Shown piece after piece: positions 1 through 10,530 of a stretch of DNA of 64,000 bases. Made by a program: the position numbers and the translations under genes. How positions within the stretch are numbered: position 1 is the first letter of the stretch; each line of letters begins with the position of its first letter. Under the pieces are notes generated by a model. It searched no databases. It was not told the DNA's origin and saw only the letters and a list, made by a program, of their open reading frames with translations. Origin of the DNA: Bordetella genomosp. 9 (GTDB taxonomy: Bacteria; Pseudomonadota; Gammaproteobacteria; Burkholderiales; Burkholderiaceae_B); contig NZ_NEVJ01000003.1 in assembly GCF_002261425.1 (NCBI RefSeq), forward strand, positions 1,302,001 through 1,366,000. The letters are read 5' to 3'.

Positions 1-2
1 TG

Positions 3-341
3 TCGGCGGGCATACACGTCATCCAGGCCGAAGTCGCCAACACCGACGAGACCCGCGAACGAGGACTGATGTTCCGCAAGCAGCTCGAGGGCAACGACGG
101 CATGCTGTTCGTGTTCGAGCGGCCTGACCGGCAATGCTTCTGGATGCACAACACGCCCCTGCCCCTGTCCATCGCTTTCATCGCCGATGATGGCACCATT
201 GCCAATATCGAGGACATGGCGCCCGAAACCGACGATACCCACTGTTCCCGGAAACCGGTCCGGTATGCCCTGGAAATGGCGCAAGGTTGGTTTGCCAGTC
301 ATGGAATCAGTACGGGCCAGAAAATCGACGGCCTGCCTTAA
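3..341 (+). CDS. DUF192 family protein, 5'-truncated by the window edge
   Basis: The reading frame is open from the window edge and ends at 341. The visible part carries the family core: a GLMFR motif near the start and WMHNTPLPL in the middle, followed by a segment that normally gives the D/N-G turn (here ADDGTIANIEDM). DUF192 proteins are small, often exported, single-domain proteins of unknown biochemical role. The N-terminus, where a signal peptide would lie, is outside the window, so location cannot be judged. A strong hairpin terminator follows the stop. The family call is good; no function can be inferred. Confidence 0.85.
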   Translation, partial: SAGIHVIQAEVANTDETRERGLMFRKQLEGNDGMLFVFERPDRQCFWMHNTPLPLSIAFIADDGTIANIEDMAPETDDTHCSRKPVRYALEMAQGWFASHGISTGQKIDGLP

Positions 342-363
342 ATGTACCGAGAAGAATACATAA

Positions 364-397
364 TAAAAAAGCGAGCAGCCATTGCTCGCTTTTTTTT
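364..397. terminator. Rho-independent terminator, probably bidirectional
   Basis: A 7-bp GC-rich stem (GCGAGCA / TGCTCGC, 371-389) is preceded by an A-run and followed by eight T residues. It can therefore end the DUF192 transcript on the plus strand and the pcaF transcript arriving on the minus strand. Confidence 0.85.
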
Positions 398-478
398 CTG
401 CCGATAATCGGGCCTGGTCGGCCCGATAATACCGGGGGAAGCGAAAAGCGGGCGTGTAAAACCCGCCGACCGTCCTTT

Positions 479-1684
479 TTACACCCGTTCCAGGATCACC
501 GCGATGCCCTGCCCGACGCCAATGCACATCGTGCACAGGGCATAGCGGCCACCGGTGCGGGCCAACTGGTTGATTGCCGTGGTGGCCAGGCGGGCGCCGC
601 TGGCGCCCAGAGGATGCCCCAGGGCGATCGCGCCACCATTCGGATTCACCCGGGGGTCGTTATCGCCGATGCCCAGTTCGCGCAGCACCGCCAATCCCTG
701 GGCCGCGAAGGCCTCGTTCAGTTCGATCACGTCCATCTGATCCAGCTTCAGCCCGGTGAGGGCCAGGACCTTGCGGGTGGCGGGGACCGGACCGATTCCC
801 ATGATACGGGGCGGCACGCCGGCCGTGGCCATCCCGACGACCCGGGCGCGCGGCGTCAGTCCGTGGCGGCGCAAGGCGCCTTCACCCGCCAGCAGCAGCG
901 CCGCAGCGCCGTCGTTGACGCCCGAGGCGTTGCCCGCCGTCACGGTGCCGTTTTCCCGCACCACGCCCTTGAGACGTGCCAGGGCTTCCATGCTGGTTTC
1001 GCGCGGATGCTCGTCCTTGCCGACCAGGATGGGGTCACCCTTCTTCTGTGCCACCGAAACCGGCGTCAGCTCGGCGTCGAAGTAGCCGGCCTGTTGGGCC
1101 TTGACGGCCTTTTCCTGGCTGGCCAGGGCGAAACGATCCTGATCTTCGCGGCCGATCTTGAATTCGGTGGCGACGTTCTCCGCCGTCTCGGGCATGGAAT
1201 CGACACCGTATTGGGCCTTCATCAGCTTGTTGACGAAGCGCCAGCCTATGGTGGTGTCGTAGATCGCGGCATTGCGCGAGAACGCGCTCTCTGCCTTTCC
1301 CATGACGAACGGCGCGCGGCTCATGCTTTCGACCCCGCCCGCCAGCATCAGGCCGGCTTCGCCGGCGCGGATCGCGCGGGCGGCGCTACCCAGGGCGTCC
1401 AGTCCCGACCCGCAGAGGCGGTTGACCGTGGCGCCCGGCACCTCGACCGGCAGGCCCGCCAGCAGCAGCCCCATGCGGGCGACGTTGCGGTTGTCCTCGC
1501 CCGCCTGGTTGGCGCAGCCGAAGATGACGTCGTCGAGTTCCTGCCATTGCACGCCCGGATTGCGCGCCATCAGCGCCTTGATGGGTACGGCGGCCAGGTC
1601 GTCCGCGCGCACGGAAGACAACGCGCCACCGTAGCGACCGAAGGGGGTGCGGATGGCATCACAGATATAGGCTTGCTCGGTCAT
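479..1684 (-). CDS. pcaF: 3-oxoadipyl-CoA / acetyl-CoA C-acyltransferase (thiolase)
   Basis: A 401-residue thiolase, the usual length for PcaF. Catalytic residues are in place: Cys91 ([11 protein letters not shown]), His357 (GHPLGASG) and Cys387 (CIGVGQG). The N-terminus [17 protein letters not shown] is typical of 3-oxoadipyl-CoA thiolases, which release succinyl-CoA and acetyl-CoA in the last step of the beta-ketoadipate pathway for aromatic compounds. The start ATG (1684) was chosen over upstream in-frame codons because it gives family length. No other pca genes are adjacent, so a general acetyl-CoA acetyltransferase (PhaA/AtoB-like) role remains possible. Confidence 0.85.
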   Translation of the reverse strand: MTEQAYICDAIRTPFGRYGGALSSVRADDLAAVPIKALMARNPGVQWQELDDVIFGCANQAGEDNRNVARMGLLLAGLPVEVPGATVNRLCGSGLDALGSAARAIRAGEAGLMLAGGVESMSRAPFVMGKAESAFSRNAAIYDTTIGWRFVNKLMKAQYGVDSMPETAENVATEFKIGREDQDRFALASQEKAVKAQQAGYFDAELTPVSVAQKKGDPILVGKDEHPRETSMEALARLKGVVRENGTVTAGNASGVNDGAAALLLAGEGALRRHGLTPRARVVGMATAGVPPRIMGIGPVPATRKVLALTGLKLDQMDVIELNEAFAAQGLAVLRELGIGDNDPRVNPNGGAIALGHPLGASGARLATTAINQLARTGGRYALCTMCIGVGQGIAVILERV

Positions 1685-1778
1685 GTCTCGCTCTCTGGAA
1701 GTTAGAAGCGAAATGGTAGCCCAGGCGGGCGAGGCGCCTGGGAAAGGCGGGGCGGGACGTCCATGCCATGGACATCGT

Positions 1779-3197
1779 CTAAGGGCTGGACGAAGCGGTT
1801 GGCGTGGAGGCCTGCTTGGCGGCCCGGCCCGCTTCCACGATGGCCTGGCGGCGGAAGCGGCCGGCGGCCAGGTGATAGAAGGCATGCGGGCAGAATTGCC
1901 GCGACACCAGCGAGCCCGTCAGGGAACCCAGCAGCAGCCAGAACAGCATGGGCTGGCTGCCCGTCATTTCCATCACCACGACGCTGGCGGTAAGCGGCGC
2001 CTGCGTGGCGGCGGCCAGGAAGGCCGCCATCGAGATAAGCACCAGCACACGCTGGTCGACCGCGCCGTCCATCAGGCGCCAGATGGACTCGCCCATGCCG
2101 GCGCCCGCGGTGAGCGCCGGCGTAAAGATGCCGCCAGGGATACCGGCCCAGTAGGACGCCAGCGTCGCGGCCACCTTGGCGAGGCCGAAACCATGGTGAT
2201 CCACCTCGTGCCCGGCCAGCAGTTGCGCGGCGGAGCCGTAGCCCGTGCCATAGGTCAGGCCGCCCATTGCCCAACCCAGCAGCGCCACGGCAAGGCCCAG
2301 CACGAAGGCCGTCACGATGGGATGCGCCCGCACGCCCGCGCGCCATTTGGCGGGGACGAGCACGGTCGGACCCTTGCCCAGCAGCCGACCGAATATGCCG
2401 CCCACGACGCCATTGACCACGCCGCACAACAGCACCCAGCCCACCATATCGGCCACGGTACTGCCGGTGAAAACGCCGAAATAGGGATTGTTTCCCGATA
2501 GCGCGACGACCATGAAGCCGGACGCCAGCACGCCGATCAGCACCACCCGCTGCCAGCGCAGCGGAGTGCCTCGGCCCAATTCCTCGATCGCGAAAATCAC
2601 GCCCGCCAGGGGCGCGTTGAAGGCGGCCGCCAGCCCGCCGGCGGCGCCGGCCGCGATCAGTTCGTTATTGTGAAAACCCCGCAAGGGCAAGCGGCGGTTT
2701 TTCCAGAACCGGCCCCAGGCCAGCATGAGCGCCGCCCCAACTTGCACGGACGGCCCTTCCCGGCCGATGGACGCGCCGGCGAGCAGGCCCAGGAAAGTCA
2801 GCGGAATCTTCCAGACCGTCTGCTTCAGCGACACCAGGCTGTGCTGGCTGGGGCCCGCCGGCAGGGACAGCGCGCCTATCACCTGCGGAATGCCGCTGCC
2901 CGAGGCATTGGGCGCCAGGCGCAGCGTCAGCCAGCGTATCGCCGCCAGCCCGAACGGCAACAGGATGAAGGCCAGCCAGCTGGACCGTTCGATCCAGGCC
3001 GCATTCCAGCGCAACGCCAGGTCGGCGAGCTCGGCGAATCCCAGCGACACCAGCGCCACCAGCGCGGCGCCGCCCAGCAACAGTCCCATTTCCACCGACT
3101 TGCGCGAAAGACGGCGGACCTGACGCGTCTTGCGGCGCATGATGCGTCGGGAACGCGCGAACATGCCCCGCAAGCGGGGTGGCGAAGATTCGGACAT
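1779..3197 (-). CDS. ClC-family chloride channel / H+:Cl- antiporter
   Basis: A 472-residue polytopic membrane protein with all ClC signature motifs in order: GSGIPQV (about residue 102), GREGPSVQ (gating Glu, about 148), FNAPLAGVIFAIEEL (internal proton glutamate region, about 195) and GGIFTPAL (about 335). Both the gating Glu and the internal Glu of the antiporter subclass are present, which favours Cl-/H+ exchange over a passive channel. The N-terminus is strongly basic and cytosolic. No cytoplasmic CBS domains follow, as in E. coli ClcA/ClcB. ATG at 3197 is preferred over the adjacent TTG at 3200. It stands alone between pcaF and sodB. Confidence 0.9.
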   Translation of the reverse strand: MSESSPPRLRGMFARSRRIMRRKTRQVRRLSRKSVEMGLLLGGAALVALVSLGFAELADLALRWNAAWIERSSWLAFILLPFGLAAIRWLTLRLAPNASGSGIPQVIGALSLPAGPSQHSLVSLKQTVWKIPLTFLGLLAGASIGREGPSVQVGAALMLAWGRFWKNRRLPLRGFHNNELIAAGAAGGLAAAFNAPLAGVIFAIEELGRGTPLRWQRVVLIGVLASGFMVVALSGNNPYFGVFTGSTVADMVGWVLLCGVVNGVVGGIFGRLLGKGPTVLVPAKWRAGVRAHPIVTAFVLGLAVALLGWAMGGLTYGTGYGSAAQLLAGHEVDHHGFGLAKVAATLASYWAGIPGGIFTPALTAGAGMGESIWRLMDGAVDQRVLVLISMAAFLAAATQAPLTASVVVMEMTGSQPMLFWLLLGSLTGSLVSRQFCPHAFYHLAAGRFRRQAIVEAGRAAKQASTPTASSSP

Positions 3198-3299
3198 CAA
3201 AGGGATGTGCGTGGGCGGAACAAGGGCGTAACCATACCACCAACCCGGCCTCTGGCCGGTCGCGCCGGCTCACCTTTTCCTACACGCATTCAACCTGCC

Positions 3300-3330
3300 C
3301 AAAAAAAACCGCTGCGGCGAGCAGCGGTTT
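3300..3330 (-). terminator. Terminator of sodB
   Basis: On the minus strand a 9-bp stem (AAACCGCTG / CAGCGGTTT) is followed by a run of T, about 20 nt after the sodB stop. This is a classical intrinsic terminator. Confidence 0.85.
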
Positions 3331-3349
3331 CGTCCAGTCACCGGGCGGC

Positions 3350-3928
3350 TCAGCCCAGGTTCTTGGCGGCGAAGTCCCAGTTCACCAGGTTCCAGAAATT
3401 CTCCAGGTACTTGGGACGGGCATTGCGGTAGTCGATGTAGTACGCGTGTTCCCACACGTCACAGGTCAGCAGGGGCTTGTCCGCGGTGGTCAGCGGCGTG
3501 GCGGCGTTGCTGGTGTTGACGATGTCCACCGAGCCGTCCGCCTTCTTCACCAGCCAGGTCCAGCCCGAACCGAAGTTACCGGCGGCCGACTTGTTGAATG
3601 CTTCCTTGAAAGCGTCGAAGCTGCCCCATTTGGCATTGATGGCGTCCGCCAGCTTGCCGCTGGGCGCGCCGCCGCCCTGCGGCTTCAGCGAATTCCAGTA
3701 GAAGGTGTGGTTCCACACCTGGGCGGCGTTGTTGAAGATTCCGCCCGAGGACTTCTTGACGATTTCTTCCAGCGGCGAGTTTTCGAATTCCGTGCCGGGG
3801 ATGAGGTTGTTCAGGTTCGTAACGTAGGTCTGATGGTGCTTGCCGTAGTGGAACTCCAGCGTTTCCTTGGAGATGTGCGGTTGCAGGGCATCCATCGGGT
3901 ACGGCAGGGGGGGAAGCGTGTGCGCCAT
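3350..3928 (-). CDS. sodB: Superoxide dismutase [Fe]
   Basis: A 192-residue cytosolic dismutase converting superoxide to hydrogen peroxide and oxygen. Metal ligands are His27, His74, Asp157 and His161. Gln70 in the [11 protein letters not shown] motif is the outer-sphere glutamine characteristic of iron enzymes, since Mn enzymes place the glutamine elsewhere, and [10 protein letters not shown] is the C-terminal Fe/Mn-SOD signature. The start at 3928 is set by a GAAGGAA ribosome binding site about 8 nt upstream. No signal peptide is present. The gene has its own terminator, and a perfect inverted repeat lies about 70 nt upstream. Confidence 0.96.
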   Translation of the reverse strand: MAHTLPPLPYPMDALQPHISKETLEFHYGKHHQTYVTNLNNLIPGTEFENSPLEEIVKKSSGGIFNNAAQVWNHTFYWNSLKPQGGGAPSGKLADAINAKWGSFDAFKEAFNKSAAGNFGSGWTWLVKKADGSVDIVNTSNAATPLTTADKPLLTCDVWEHAYYIDYRNARPKYLENFWNLVNWDFAAKNLG

Positions 3929-3997
3929 ATTCGGGTTCCTTCTTCGTTGAGAGCACGATCGAGCCAATGATTGTATCGGCACTTTCCTCAATGGCGC

Positions 3998-4025
3998 ATT
4001 AACCCGGGTGAATCGGCGGGTTAAT
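3998..4025. promoter_or_regulatory. 9-bp perfect inverted repeat upstream of sodB
   Basis: ATTAACCCG (3998-4006) and CGGGTTAAT (4017-4025) form a perfect inverted repeat with a 10-nt spacer, between the xseA stop and sodB. A candidate sodB -10 (TACAAT on the minus strand, 3970-3975) lies just downstream, placing the repeat at or above the -35 region. With no T-run after it, it looks more like an operator than a terminator. The regulator is unknown. Confidence 0.45.
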
Positions 4026-4068
4026 GGCCGATGCGGCGACGCGGCAGGCGCCACCGGCGACACGATGC

Positions 4069-5430
4069 TCAGGCGTCTGTCCGGCCCGCGCTCAGCACGG
4101 TGACGTCGGCGCTGCCCTGGCTGAAGCGGACCTGCAGGGACTGCCCCGGCGCCAGCACGGCGGCGTCGCGTACGACATTGCCGCGCTCGTCCCGCACCAG
4201 CGAATAGCCGCGCGCCAGGACATTCTGCGGATCGAATGCCCTGAGCTGGGTCGCCAGCGACGCCAGGCGGGCGCGACGCTGCTCAAGCAGACGGCCCTGC
4301 GCGCTTTGCAGCCGCCGCATGCGATCCCGCAACCGATCGCGGGCCCGCTCCAGATCGGGGCCCCGATGCAGGAGCTTCGCCAGCAGCAGGTCGATGCGCG
4401 CACGACGCCTGGCCTGCGGCGCGGCCCAGGCGCTCATCAGGCGATGCCGCAAAGTCGCCAGGCGTTCACGCTGGTGCGCCAGCCGCTGGCCTGGCGAGGT
4501 GAGTTGGCCCGTCGCGCGGTCCAGGCGCTGTGCCAGCCGTTCAAGCTGCCTTTCCTGCGCGCGGACCAGGTAGCCCGCCAGCCGCATCACCTGGTTGTAG
4601 AGGTCCAGGCGGGGTACGCAGGCCAGCTCGGCCGCCGCCGTGGGGGTCGGCGCGCGCACGTCCGCGACGAAATCGACGATGGTGAAATCGGTTTCATGCC
4701 CCACCCCGCTGATCACCGGGATGGCGCTGTCCGCGACCGCGCGCGCCAGGCCTTCATCGTTGAAGCTCCACAGATCCTCGATGCTGCCGCCGCCTCTCAC
4801 CAGCAGCACGGTATCCACTTCCGCGCGCCGATTGGCCGCGGCCAGGGCGGCGATCAGCCGCGGCGCCGCGTCGGCGCCCTGCACCGGCGCCGGATAGAGC
4901 ACGATCGGGACGTGCGGCGCGCGGCGCGCCAGCGCCGAAAGGACATCGCGCAGCGCCGCCGCGCGCAACGATGTGATCACGCCGATGGCGCGCGGCCGCG
5001 CGACCGGCGTGCGTTTGCGTTCCGGCAGGAACAGCCCTTCGGATTCGAGTTTCTGCTTCAAGCGCAGGAATGCCTCGAACAGGTCGCCCAGCCCGGCGCG
5101 CCGCATGGCGTCGACCTGCAGCTGATAGTCTCCGCGCGGCTCATACAAGCCGACGCGGGCGCGGAGTTCGACGCGATCGCCCGCCCGGGGCACGAAGCCC
5201 ACCGCCATCGCCCGGCTGCGAAACATGACGGCGCGCACCGCGGCCCGGCTGTCCTTCAGGGTGAAGTACCAATGGCCCGACGCGGCCTGGGTGAAATTGG
5301 AGATCTCGCCCCGCACCCACAGCATCGGGATCCCGCGTTCCAGGAGCTGCCCGACGGCCTGATTGAGCTGGCCGACCGTCACGATTTCCCCGGAAAACAC
5401 GGGCTCTTTAACTTGAAATTCAATTGTCAT
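4069..5430 (-). CDS. xseA: Exodeoxyribonuclease VII large subunit
   Basis: A 453-residue protein. Residues about 15-110 form the OB-fold nucleic-acid binding domain ([18 protein letters not shown]), followed by the ExoVII catalytic domain with [15 protein letters not shown] and [17 protein letters not shown], the glycine-rich/acidic motifs of the family. A long arginine-rich helical region (about 285-410) matches the coiled coil seen in this family. With XseB it degrades single-stranded DNA to oligonucleotides. xseB is not adjacent. ATG at 5430 is preceded by GGAAA; an in-frame GTG at 5457 is possible but less likely. Confidence 0.95.
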   Translation of the reverse strand: MTIEFQVKEPVFSGEIVTVGQLNQAVGQLLERGIPMLWVRGEISNFTQAASGHWYFTLKDSRAAVRAVMFRSRAMAVGFVPRAGDRVELRARVGLYEPRGDYQLQVDAMRRAGLGDLFEAFLRLKQKLESEGLFLPERKRTPVARPRAIGVITSLRAAALRDVLSALARRAPHVPIVLYPAPVQGADAAPRLIAALAAANRRAEVDTVLLVRGGGSIEDLWSFNDEGLARAVADSAIPVISGVGHETDFTIVDFVADVRAPTPTAAAELACVPRLDLYNQVMRLAGYLVRAQERQLERLAQRLDRATGQLTSPGQRLAHQRERLATLRHRLMSAWAAPQARRRARIDLLLAKLLHRGPDLERARDRLRDRMRRLQSAQGRLLEQRRARLASLATQLRAFDPQNVLARGYSLVRDERGNVVRDAAVLAPGQSLQVRFSQGSADVTVLSAGRTDA

Positions 5431-5550
5431 AAGGGTTTCCGGGCAAAACCTGTCCACAGGCCGCGTAAATACGTGGGAGACGCCCTTTGCACGTCGATTT
5501 TTTGCACCACGTCGACCTGAGCTTTAACACCCGCTCGCAACCTATTGAAA

Positions 5551-5580
5551 AGTATAAGAAAACGACCAACAGAAGGTCAC
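5551..5580 (-). promoter_or_regulatory. Candidate sigma-70 promoter for xseA
   Basis: Read on the minus strand, GTGACC (5575-5580) and TATACT (5551-5556) are separated by 18 nt and point at xseA about 120 nt downstream. The -10 is good and the -35 moderate. Confidence 0.4.
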
Positions 5581-5657
5581 TCGCGCTTCTGCACCCGCCG
5601 GGCGATGCCGAAGCAAAGCCCGGCAAATCGGGCCGTCCGCCGGGGTTTTGCACAGAA

Positions 5658-5680
5658 TTATCCACAAAAATTGTGGATAG
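5658..5680. promoter_or_regulatory. Inverted pair of DnaA boxes
   Basis: The site at 5658-5666 reads TTATCCACA, a perfect DnaA 9-mer. At 5672-5680 the opposite strand reads CTATCCACA, one base off consensus. The two face each other with a 5-nt spacer. They lie in the 367-bp gap between xseA and the exbB operon (5431-5797), about 20 nt above a candidate promoter for the operon. No gene is supported in this gap. Confidence 0.5.
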
Positions 5681-5699
5681 CTCGGCCCGTCACCGGCTA

Positions 5700-5729
5700 T
5701 TGCCAGGGGCGGGCCCGGCCCGTTACAGT
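5700..5729 (+). promoter_or_regulatory. Candidate promoter of the exbB-exbD-lpxK-kdsB operon
   Basis: TTGCCA (5700-5705) and TACAGT (5724-5729) are 18 nt apart, about 70 nt before the TTG start of the first gene. This is a moderate sigma-70 match. Confidence 0.4.
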
Positions 5730-5797
5730 GCGCTGATTCGGCGCGGGCCATCCGCCCCCCTTCCGCGCTGCCGCGCGGCGACCTCTGGAGTTCCTTC

Positions 5798-6481
5798 TTG
5801 CTGTCCGTCCTTCGTGATGCAGGCTGGCCGATCTGGCCCCTGCTTGCCACTTCCGTACTCTGCCTGGCGCTGATCATCGAGCGGCTTTTTTCATTGCGGC
5901 GCAGCCAGGTCGCGCCCGCCGGCCTCGTCACGCAGGTACTGGAAATGGTCCGTAACCGCCAGGATACGCCCGAGGCGGTGGCCCGGCTGGAGCGCAATTC
6001 GCCCCTGGGACGGGTGTTGGCGGAAGTCCTGCGCCAGCGCAACCTGCCACGCGAAGAAATGCGCGGCGCCGTCGAAGACACGGGCCGCGCGGTCGCGCAC
6101 GACCTGAACCGCTACATCGGCGCCATCGGCACCATCGCGGTCGTGGCCCCGCTGCTGGGTCTGTTCGGCACCGTGGTCGGGATGATCGATATTTTCGGCT
6201 CGTATTCGCCGACCGGCGGCGATCCCGCGCAACTGGCCCATGGGATATCGGTGGCCTTGTACAACACCGGGTTCGGCATCCTGATCGCCATTCCAGCCAT
6301 GATCTTCCATCGGTACCTGCGGGGGCGCGTGGACGATTACATGCACCAGCTGGAAAACGCGGCCTCGCGCACCGCGCGCGTCCTGGCGGCGCCGGCGGCA
6401 GCGCCGGCGCGCCGCCGCGTCGACGAGGACGAAAACCTGTTCAGTCCGCGCGGCGCCGCGCTGCAGGACCCGCTCGCATGA
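5798..6481 (+). CDS. MotA/TolQ/ExbB-family proton channel protein
   Basis: A 227-residue inner-membrane protein with the TolQ/ExbB domain: an N-terminal transmembrane helix (about 12-27), a cytoplasmic loop, then two helices (about 110-130 and 150-170) containing [15 protein letters not shown], the family signature. It should form the proton channel with the ExbD-like partner that overlaps it by 4 nt. The start is TTG at 5798, supported by GGAG 7 nt upstream; no ATG fits. Position ahead of lpxK and kdsB is typical of betaproteobacteria. The window contains a second ExbB/ExbD pair next to tonB, so this copy may serve another envelope task. Confidence 0.9.
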   Translation: MLSVLRDAGWPIWPLLATSVLCLALIIERLFSLRRSQVAPAGLVTQVLEMVRNRQDTPEAVARLERNSPLGRVLAEVLRQRNLPREEMRGAVEDTGRAVAHDLNRYIGAIGTIAVVAPLLGLFGTVVGMIDIFGSYSPTGGDPAQLAHGISVALYNTGFGILIAIPAMIFHRYLRGRVDDYMHQLENAASRTARVLAAPAAAPARRRVDEDENLFSPRGAALQDPLA

Positions 6482-6888
6482 ATTTCGGCAATCAGCGCCG
6501 GCAGGACGAGCTGGAGATCAACCTGATCCCCTTGATCGACGTCCTGCTCGTCATCCTCATCTTCCTGGCGGCGACGACGTCTTTCGCGCGGTTCAGCCAG
6601 CTGAAGGTCACCCTGCCCCAGGCCACCGCGGACCAGCGCGCCGCCGCGCCCATCGAAGTCGCCATCAGCCAGGATGGCCATTACGCCCTGGACGGCACGC
6701 TGTTGGAAGCCACCGGCACGGACGACATCGCCGACGCGTTGCGCCGCGCGGCCGCCGGCAAGGCCGACCCCGTGCTGGTGATCAACGCCGATGCGCTGGC
6801 CACCCACCAGACCGTCGTGAACGTGATGGAAGCCGCCCGCCTGGCGGGCATCGCCAGGGTGAATTTCGCCACGCAGCTCGCACGATGA
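6478..6888 (+). CDS. ExbD/TolR-family biopolymer transport protein
   Basis: A 136-residue protein with one N-terminal transmembrane helix (about 17-36). It contains the family motif [16 protein letters not shown], whose Asp carries protons, and a periplasmic C-terminal domain ending in the usual V...MEAAR..G segment. The start codon overlaps the preceding channel gene by ATGA and its end overlaps lpxK the same way, implying translational coupling of all three. It couples the proton gradient to an outer-membrane or periplasmic partner, which is not identified here. Confidence 0.92.
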   Translation: MNFGNQRRQDELEINLIPLIDVLLVILIFLAATTSFARFSQLKVTLPQATADQRAAAPIEVAISQDGHYALDGTLLEATGTDDIADALRRAAAGKADPVLVINADALATHQTVVNVMEAARLAGIARVNFATQLAR

Positions 6889-7952
6889 GCCAGGCGATTC
6901 GAGGGGTACTGCAATCGCAATGGCAGCATGGCGGCTGGTTGTCGCGGCTGCTCGTCCCGCTTTCCTTCCTGACCCTGCTCGCCGTCAAGGCCAAGGGCGC
7001 CTGCTACCGGCGCGGCTGGCTGAAATCGTACCGGCCGCCGGTTCCCGTCATCGTGGTCGGCAACATCTACGTGGGAGGCACGGGCAAGACCCCGGTCGTC
7101 ATCGCGCTCGTCCAGGCCCTGCGCGCACGCGGCTGGACGCCGGGCGTGGTCAGCCGCGGCTACGGCGTGAAGATCGGCAACCATCCCCGGACCGGCCAGG
7201 GCGAGCTGGCGGCGGAGCGCTTCGGTGACGAGCCCGCGCTGATATCGCATGCGACCAACGCGCCCGTCAGCATCCATCCCGACCGTCCGCGCGCGGTACG
7301 CACGCTGCTGAGCGCCTTCCCCGACGTCGACGTCATCGTGTCCGACGATGGATTGCAGCACCTGGCGCTGGCGCGTGATGTGGAAATCGTGGTCCAGGAT
7401 GGACGCGGCGTCGGTAACGGCCGCCTGCTGCCCGCCGGCCCCCTGCGCGAACCGGCGTCGAGGCTGCGCGAAGTGCATACCGTGGTGACCAACGTGGATG
7501 GCCCGGCGGCCAAGGCGCCGGCCTCGGCCGGGCAACGACCTTACCGGGTCAACATGTGGATGGAGCCCGGCGCGGCCTGGAACCTGCGCGAGGGCACCTT
7601 GCGCACCTTGTGGGAACTGCAGGCGGAGTACGGGCGCGCCGGCATCGCGGCCGCGGCCGGCATCGGCAATCCGGAGCGTTTTTTCGCCACGCTCAGGTCC
7701 GCCGGCGTGTCGCTGAAGACCACGGTCCCGCTGCCCGATCACTACAGCTATGCCAGGTCGCCCTTCGCGTCCGTCAAGACAGGCCTGATCCTGGTCACCG
7801 CGAAGGACGCGGTGAAATGCAGCGGCTTGGGCGACAACCGGCTGTGGGCCGTGCCCGTCACCCCGCATTTTTCCGACCCTGCCTTCTTCGACCGCATCGC
7901 CGAACGGCTGCCGGCGCCCGGCGCGAAAGCCGCGTCCGCGCCACGGCAGTGA
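6885..7952 (+). CDS. lpxK: Tetraacyldisaccharide 4'-kinase
   Basis: A 355-residue lipid A biosynthesis kinase that phosphorylates the 4' position of the tetraacyldisaccharide 1-phosphate at the inner membrane. The N-terminal hydrophobic segment (about 21-35) anchors it. The P-loop [12 protein letters not shown] spans residues 60-70, and SRGYG and DDGLQHLAL (DDG motif) are typical of LpxK. It overlaps the upstream exbD-like gene by 4 nt. It shares an operon with kdsB, which makes CMP-Kdo for the next step of lipopolysaccharide assembly. Confidence 0.96.
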   Translation: MSQAIRGVLQSQWQHGGWLSRLLVPLSFLTLLAVKAKGACYRRGWLKSYRPPVPVIVVGNIYVGGTGKTPVVIALVQALRARGWTPGVVSRGYGVKIGNHPRTGQGELAAERFGDEPALISHATNAPVSIHPDRPRAVRTLLSAFPDVDVIVSDDGLQHLALARDVEIVVQDGRGVGNGRLLPAGPLREPASRLREVHTVVTNVDGPAAKAPASAGQRPYRVNMWMEPGAAWNLREGTLRTLWELQAEYGRAGIAAAAGIGNPERFFATLRSAGVSLKTTVPLPDHYSYARSPFASVKTGLILVTAKDAVKCSGLGDNRLWAVPVTPHFSDPAFFDRIAERLPAPGAKAASAPRQ

Positions 7953-7994
7953 CCGGCCTGCCGCCCGGCGGCAAAACTCCACTAAAATCCGCCC

Positions 7995-8183
7995 ATGGAA
8001 TCCCGTCTGCTCGACATACTCGTCTGCCCGATCTGCAAGGGCCCGCTCCGCCACGACCGCCAGGAGGCGGAACTGGTCTGCCAGGCCGATCGCCTGGCCT
8101 ATCCCGTGCGCGACGGGATTCCGGTCATGCTGGAAAGCGAAGCGCGGCCGCTCGAGGCCGAGCGCGCCGCCGATCCCAGCTAG
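7995..8183 (+). CDS. Trm112 / UPF0434 family small protein (YcaR-like)
   Basis: A 62-residue protein with the family pattern: [14 protein letters not shown] at the N-terminus (one CxxC), a third Cys in ELVCQ, and [18 protein letters not shown] at the C-terminus. Bacterial members are conserved between lpxK and kdsB and have no firmly assigned function; eukaryotic Trm112 activates methyltransferases. Only 7 nt separate it from kdsB. Family assignment is secure, role unknown. Confidence 0.92.
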   Translation: MESRLLDILVCPICKGPLRHDRQEAELVCQADRLAYPVRDGIPVMLESEARPLEAERAADPS

Positions 8184-8190
8184 CGGCATC

Positions 8191-8955
8191 GTGGAATTCA
8201 TCGCCCTGATCCCGGCCCGCGCCGCGTCCACACGGCTGCCGGATAAACCCCTGGCCGATATCGGCGGCAAACCCATGGTGGTCCGCACGGCCGAACGCGC
8301 CGCCTTGTCCGGCGCCAGCCGCGTACTCGTGGCGACCGACGACCACCGCGTGGCCGACGCCGTGCGCCAGCACGGGCATGAGGCCCTGATCACCCGCGGC
8401 GATCATGCCACCGGCACCGACCGTCTGGCCGAAGCCGTCGATCTTCTGGCTCTGCCCGACGATGCCATCGTCGTCAACGTGCAGGGCGACGAGCCGCTTA
8501 TCGAACCGGAGTTGATCGATGCCGTCGCCCGCCTGCTGGCGCGGCGGCCGGACGCCGCCATCGCCACCTGCGCATCGCCCGTGGCCGATGCCGCGTCCCT
8601 GTTCAACCCGAACATCGTCAAGGCCGTCTGCGCCGCCGACGGACGCGCGCTGTATTTCTCGCGCGCCCCGATCCCCTGGGCGCGCGATGCGCTCGCGGAC
8701 GGCGAAAGGCGTATGGCGGTGGGACTTCCGGCATGGCACCATGTAGGCCTCTATGCGTATCGTGCCGAATTCCTGCGCCGCTTCCCCCACCTGCCCCAAG
8801 GCACGCTGGAACGCTACGAAGCGCTCGAACAACTGCGCGCGCTCGAGCACGGCTACACCATCCTGATCCACCAGGCGCCGCAGGCGCCGGCGGCCGGCGT
8901 CGATACCCCGGCCGACCTGGAACGGGTGCGTGCGGTCTACGCAAATCGGTTATAA
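8191..8955 (+). CDS. kdsB: 3-deoxy-manno-octulosonate cytidylyltransferase (CMP-Kdo synthetase)
   Basis: A 254-residue cytosolic enzyme that activates Kdo with CTP for lipopolysaccharide inner-core assembly. The N-terminal nucleotide-binding motif [15 protein letters not shown], the [12 protein letters not shown] metal/substrate motif (about residue 98) and the HVGLYAYR segment are diagnostic. The start is GTG at 8191, 7 nt after the previous stop; family alignment leaves no room for an ATG. It belongs to the lpxK operon. Confidence 0.96.
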   Translation: MEFIALIPARAASTRLPDKPLADIGGKPMVVRTAERAALSGASRVLVATDDHRVADAVRQHGHEALITRGDHATGTDRLAEAVDLLALPDDAIVVNVQGDEPLIEPELIDAVARLLARRPDAAIATCASPVADAASLFNPNIVKAVCAADGRALYFSRAPIPWARDALADGERRMAVGLPAWHHVGLYAYRAEFLRRFPHLPQGTLERYEALEQLRALEHGYTILIHQAPQAPAAGVDTPADLERVRAVYANRL

Positions 8956-9029
8956 GGGTTCGACCTTTGTCACACCCGTGGGCAGGCCCCATGGGTGATA
9001 CGGCATAATCGGGCCCAGCACAAAAATGA

Positions 9030-9701
<672 letters not shown>

Positions 9702-9725
9702 GCTCACCAGGCAGCCTAGCGAATC

Positions 9726-10484
9726 ATGGAAATCGCCAATAAGGTCTTTATCGTCACCGGCGGCGCCTCGGGCCTGGGCGCGGGCACGGCCCGCATGCTG
9801 GTGTCCCACGGCGCGCGCGTGGTCATCGCCGACGTCCAGGACGAAGCAGGCGGCACGCTGGCCGCCGAACTCGGCCAGCGCTACGTGCACTGCGACGTCA
9901 CCCAGGAAGCCGACGCCCAGGCCGCGGTGAACGCGGCCACCGAACTCGGCCCACTGTTCGGCCTGGTCAACTGCGCCGGCATCGCGCCGGCGGGCCGCAT
10001 CGTCGGCAAGAACGGGCCGCACGCGCTGGACCTGTTCCAGAAGGTGATCGGGATCAACCTGATCGGCAGCTTCAACATGATGCGCCTCTGCGCGCAGGCC
10101 ATGACGGCCAACGCGCCGGAACCCACCGGCGAGCGCGGCGTATTGATCAACACCGCGTCCGTCGCGGCTTTCGACGGCCAGATCGGCCAGGCCGCCTATG
10201 CGGCGTCGAAAGCCGGCGTGGCCGGCATGACGCTGCCCATCGCCCGCGACCTGTCCAAGGTCGGCATACGCTGCATGACCATCGCGCCCGGCATTTTCGG
10301 CACGCCCATGATTTTCGGCATGCCGCAGGAAGTGCAGGACTCGCTGGCCGCCAGCATCCCCTTCCCCGCCCGCCTGGGCCGGCCGGAAGACTACGCCAAG
10401 CTGGTGCACAGCATCATCACCAACGACATGCTGAATGGGGAAACCATCCGCCTGGATGGCGCCATCCGCATGCCGCCCAAGTGA
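9726..10484 (+). CDS. Short-chain dehydrogenase, 3-hydroxyacyl-CoA dehydrogenase type II-like
   Basis: A 252-residue SDR with the TGGASGLG cofactor motif (residues 11-18), [10 protein letters not shown], catalytic Ser in NTASVAAF and the YAASK active site. The acidic residue after beta-2 (ADVQDEAG) predicts NAD preference. The sequence resembles HSD17B10-type 2-methyl-3-hydroxybutyryl-CoA / 3-hydroxyacyl-CoA dehydrogenases, which act in isoleucine and fatty-acid breakdown. It lies 24 nt after adk and may be co-transcribed. Substrate is inferred from similarity only. Confidence 0.8.
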   Translation: MEIANKVFIVTGGASGLGAGTARMLVSHGARVVIADVQDEAGGTLAAELGQRYVHCDVTQEADAQAAVNAATELGPLFGLVNCAGIAPAGRIVGKNGPHALDLFQKVIGINLIGSFNMMRLCAQAMTANAPEPTGERGVLINTASVAAFDGQIGQAAYAASKAGVAGMTLPIARDLSKVGIRCMTIAPGIFGTPMIFGMPQEVQDSLAASIPFPARLGRPEDYAKLVHSIITNDMLNGETIRLDGAIRMPPK

Positions 10485-10530
10485 TATCGCGCCCCACCCG
10501 TAACGCCCGTCCGTCTTCACCGTCCGCACC

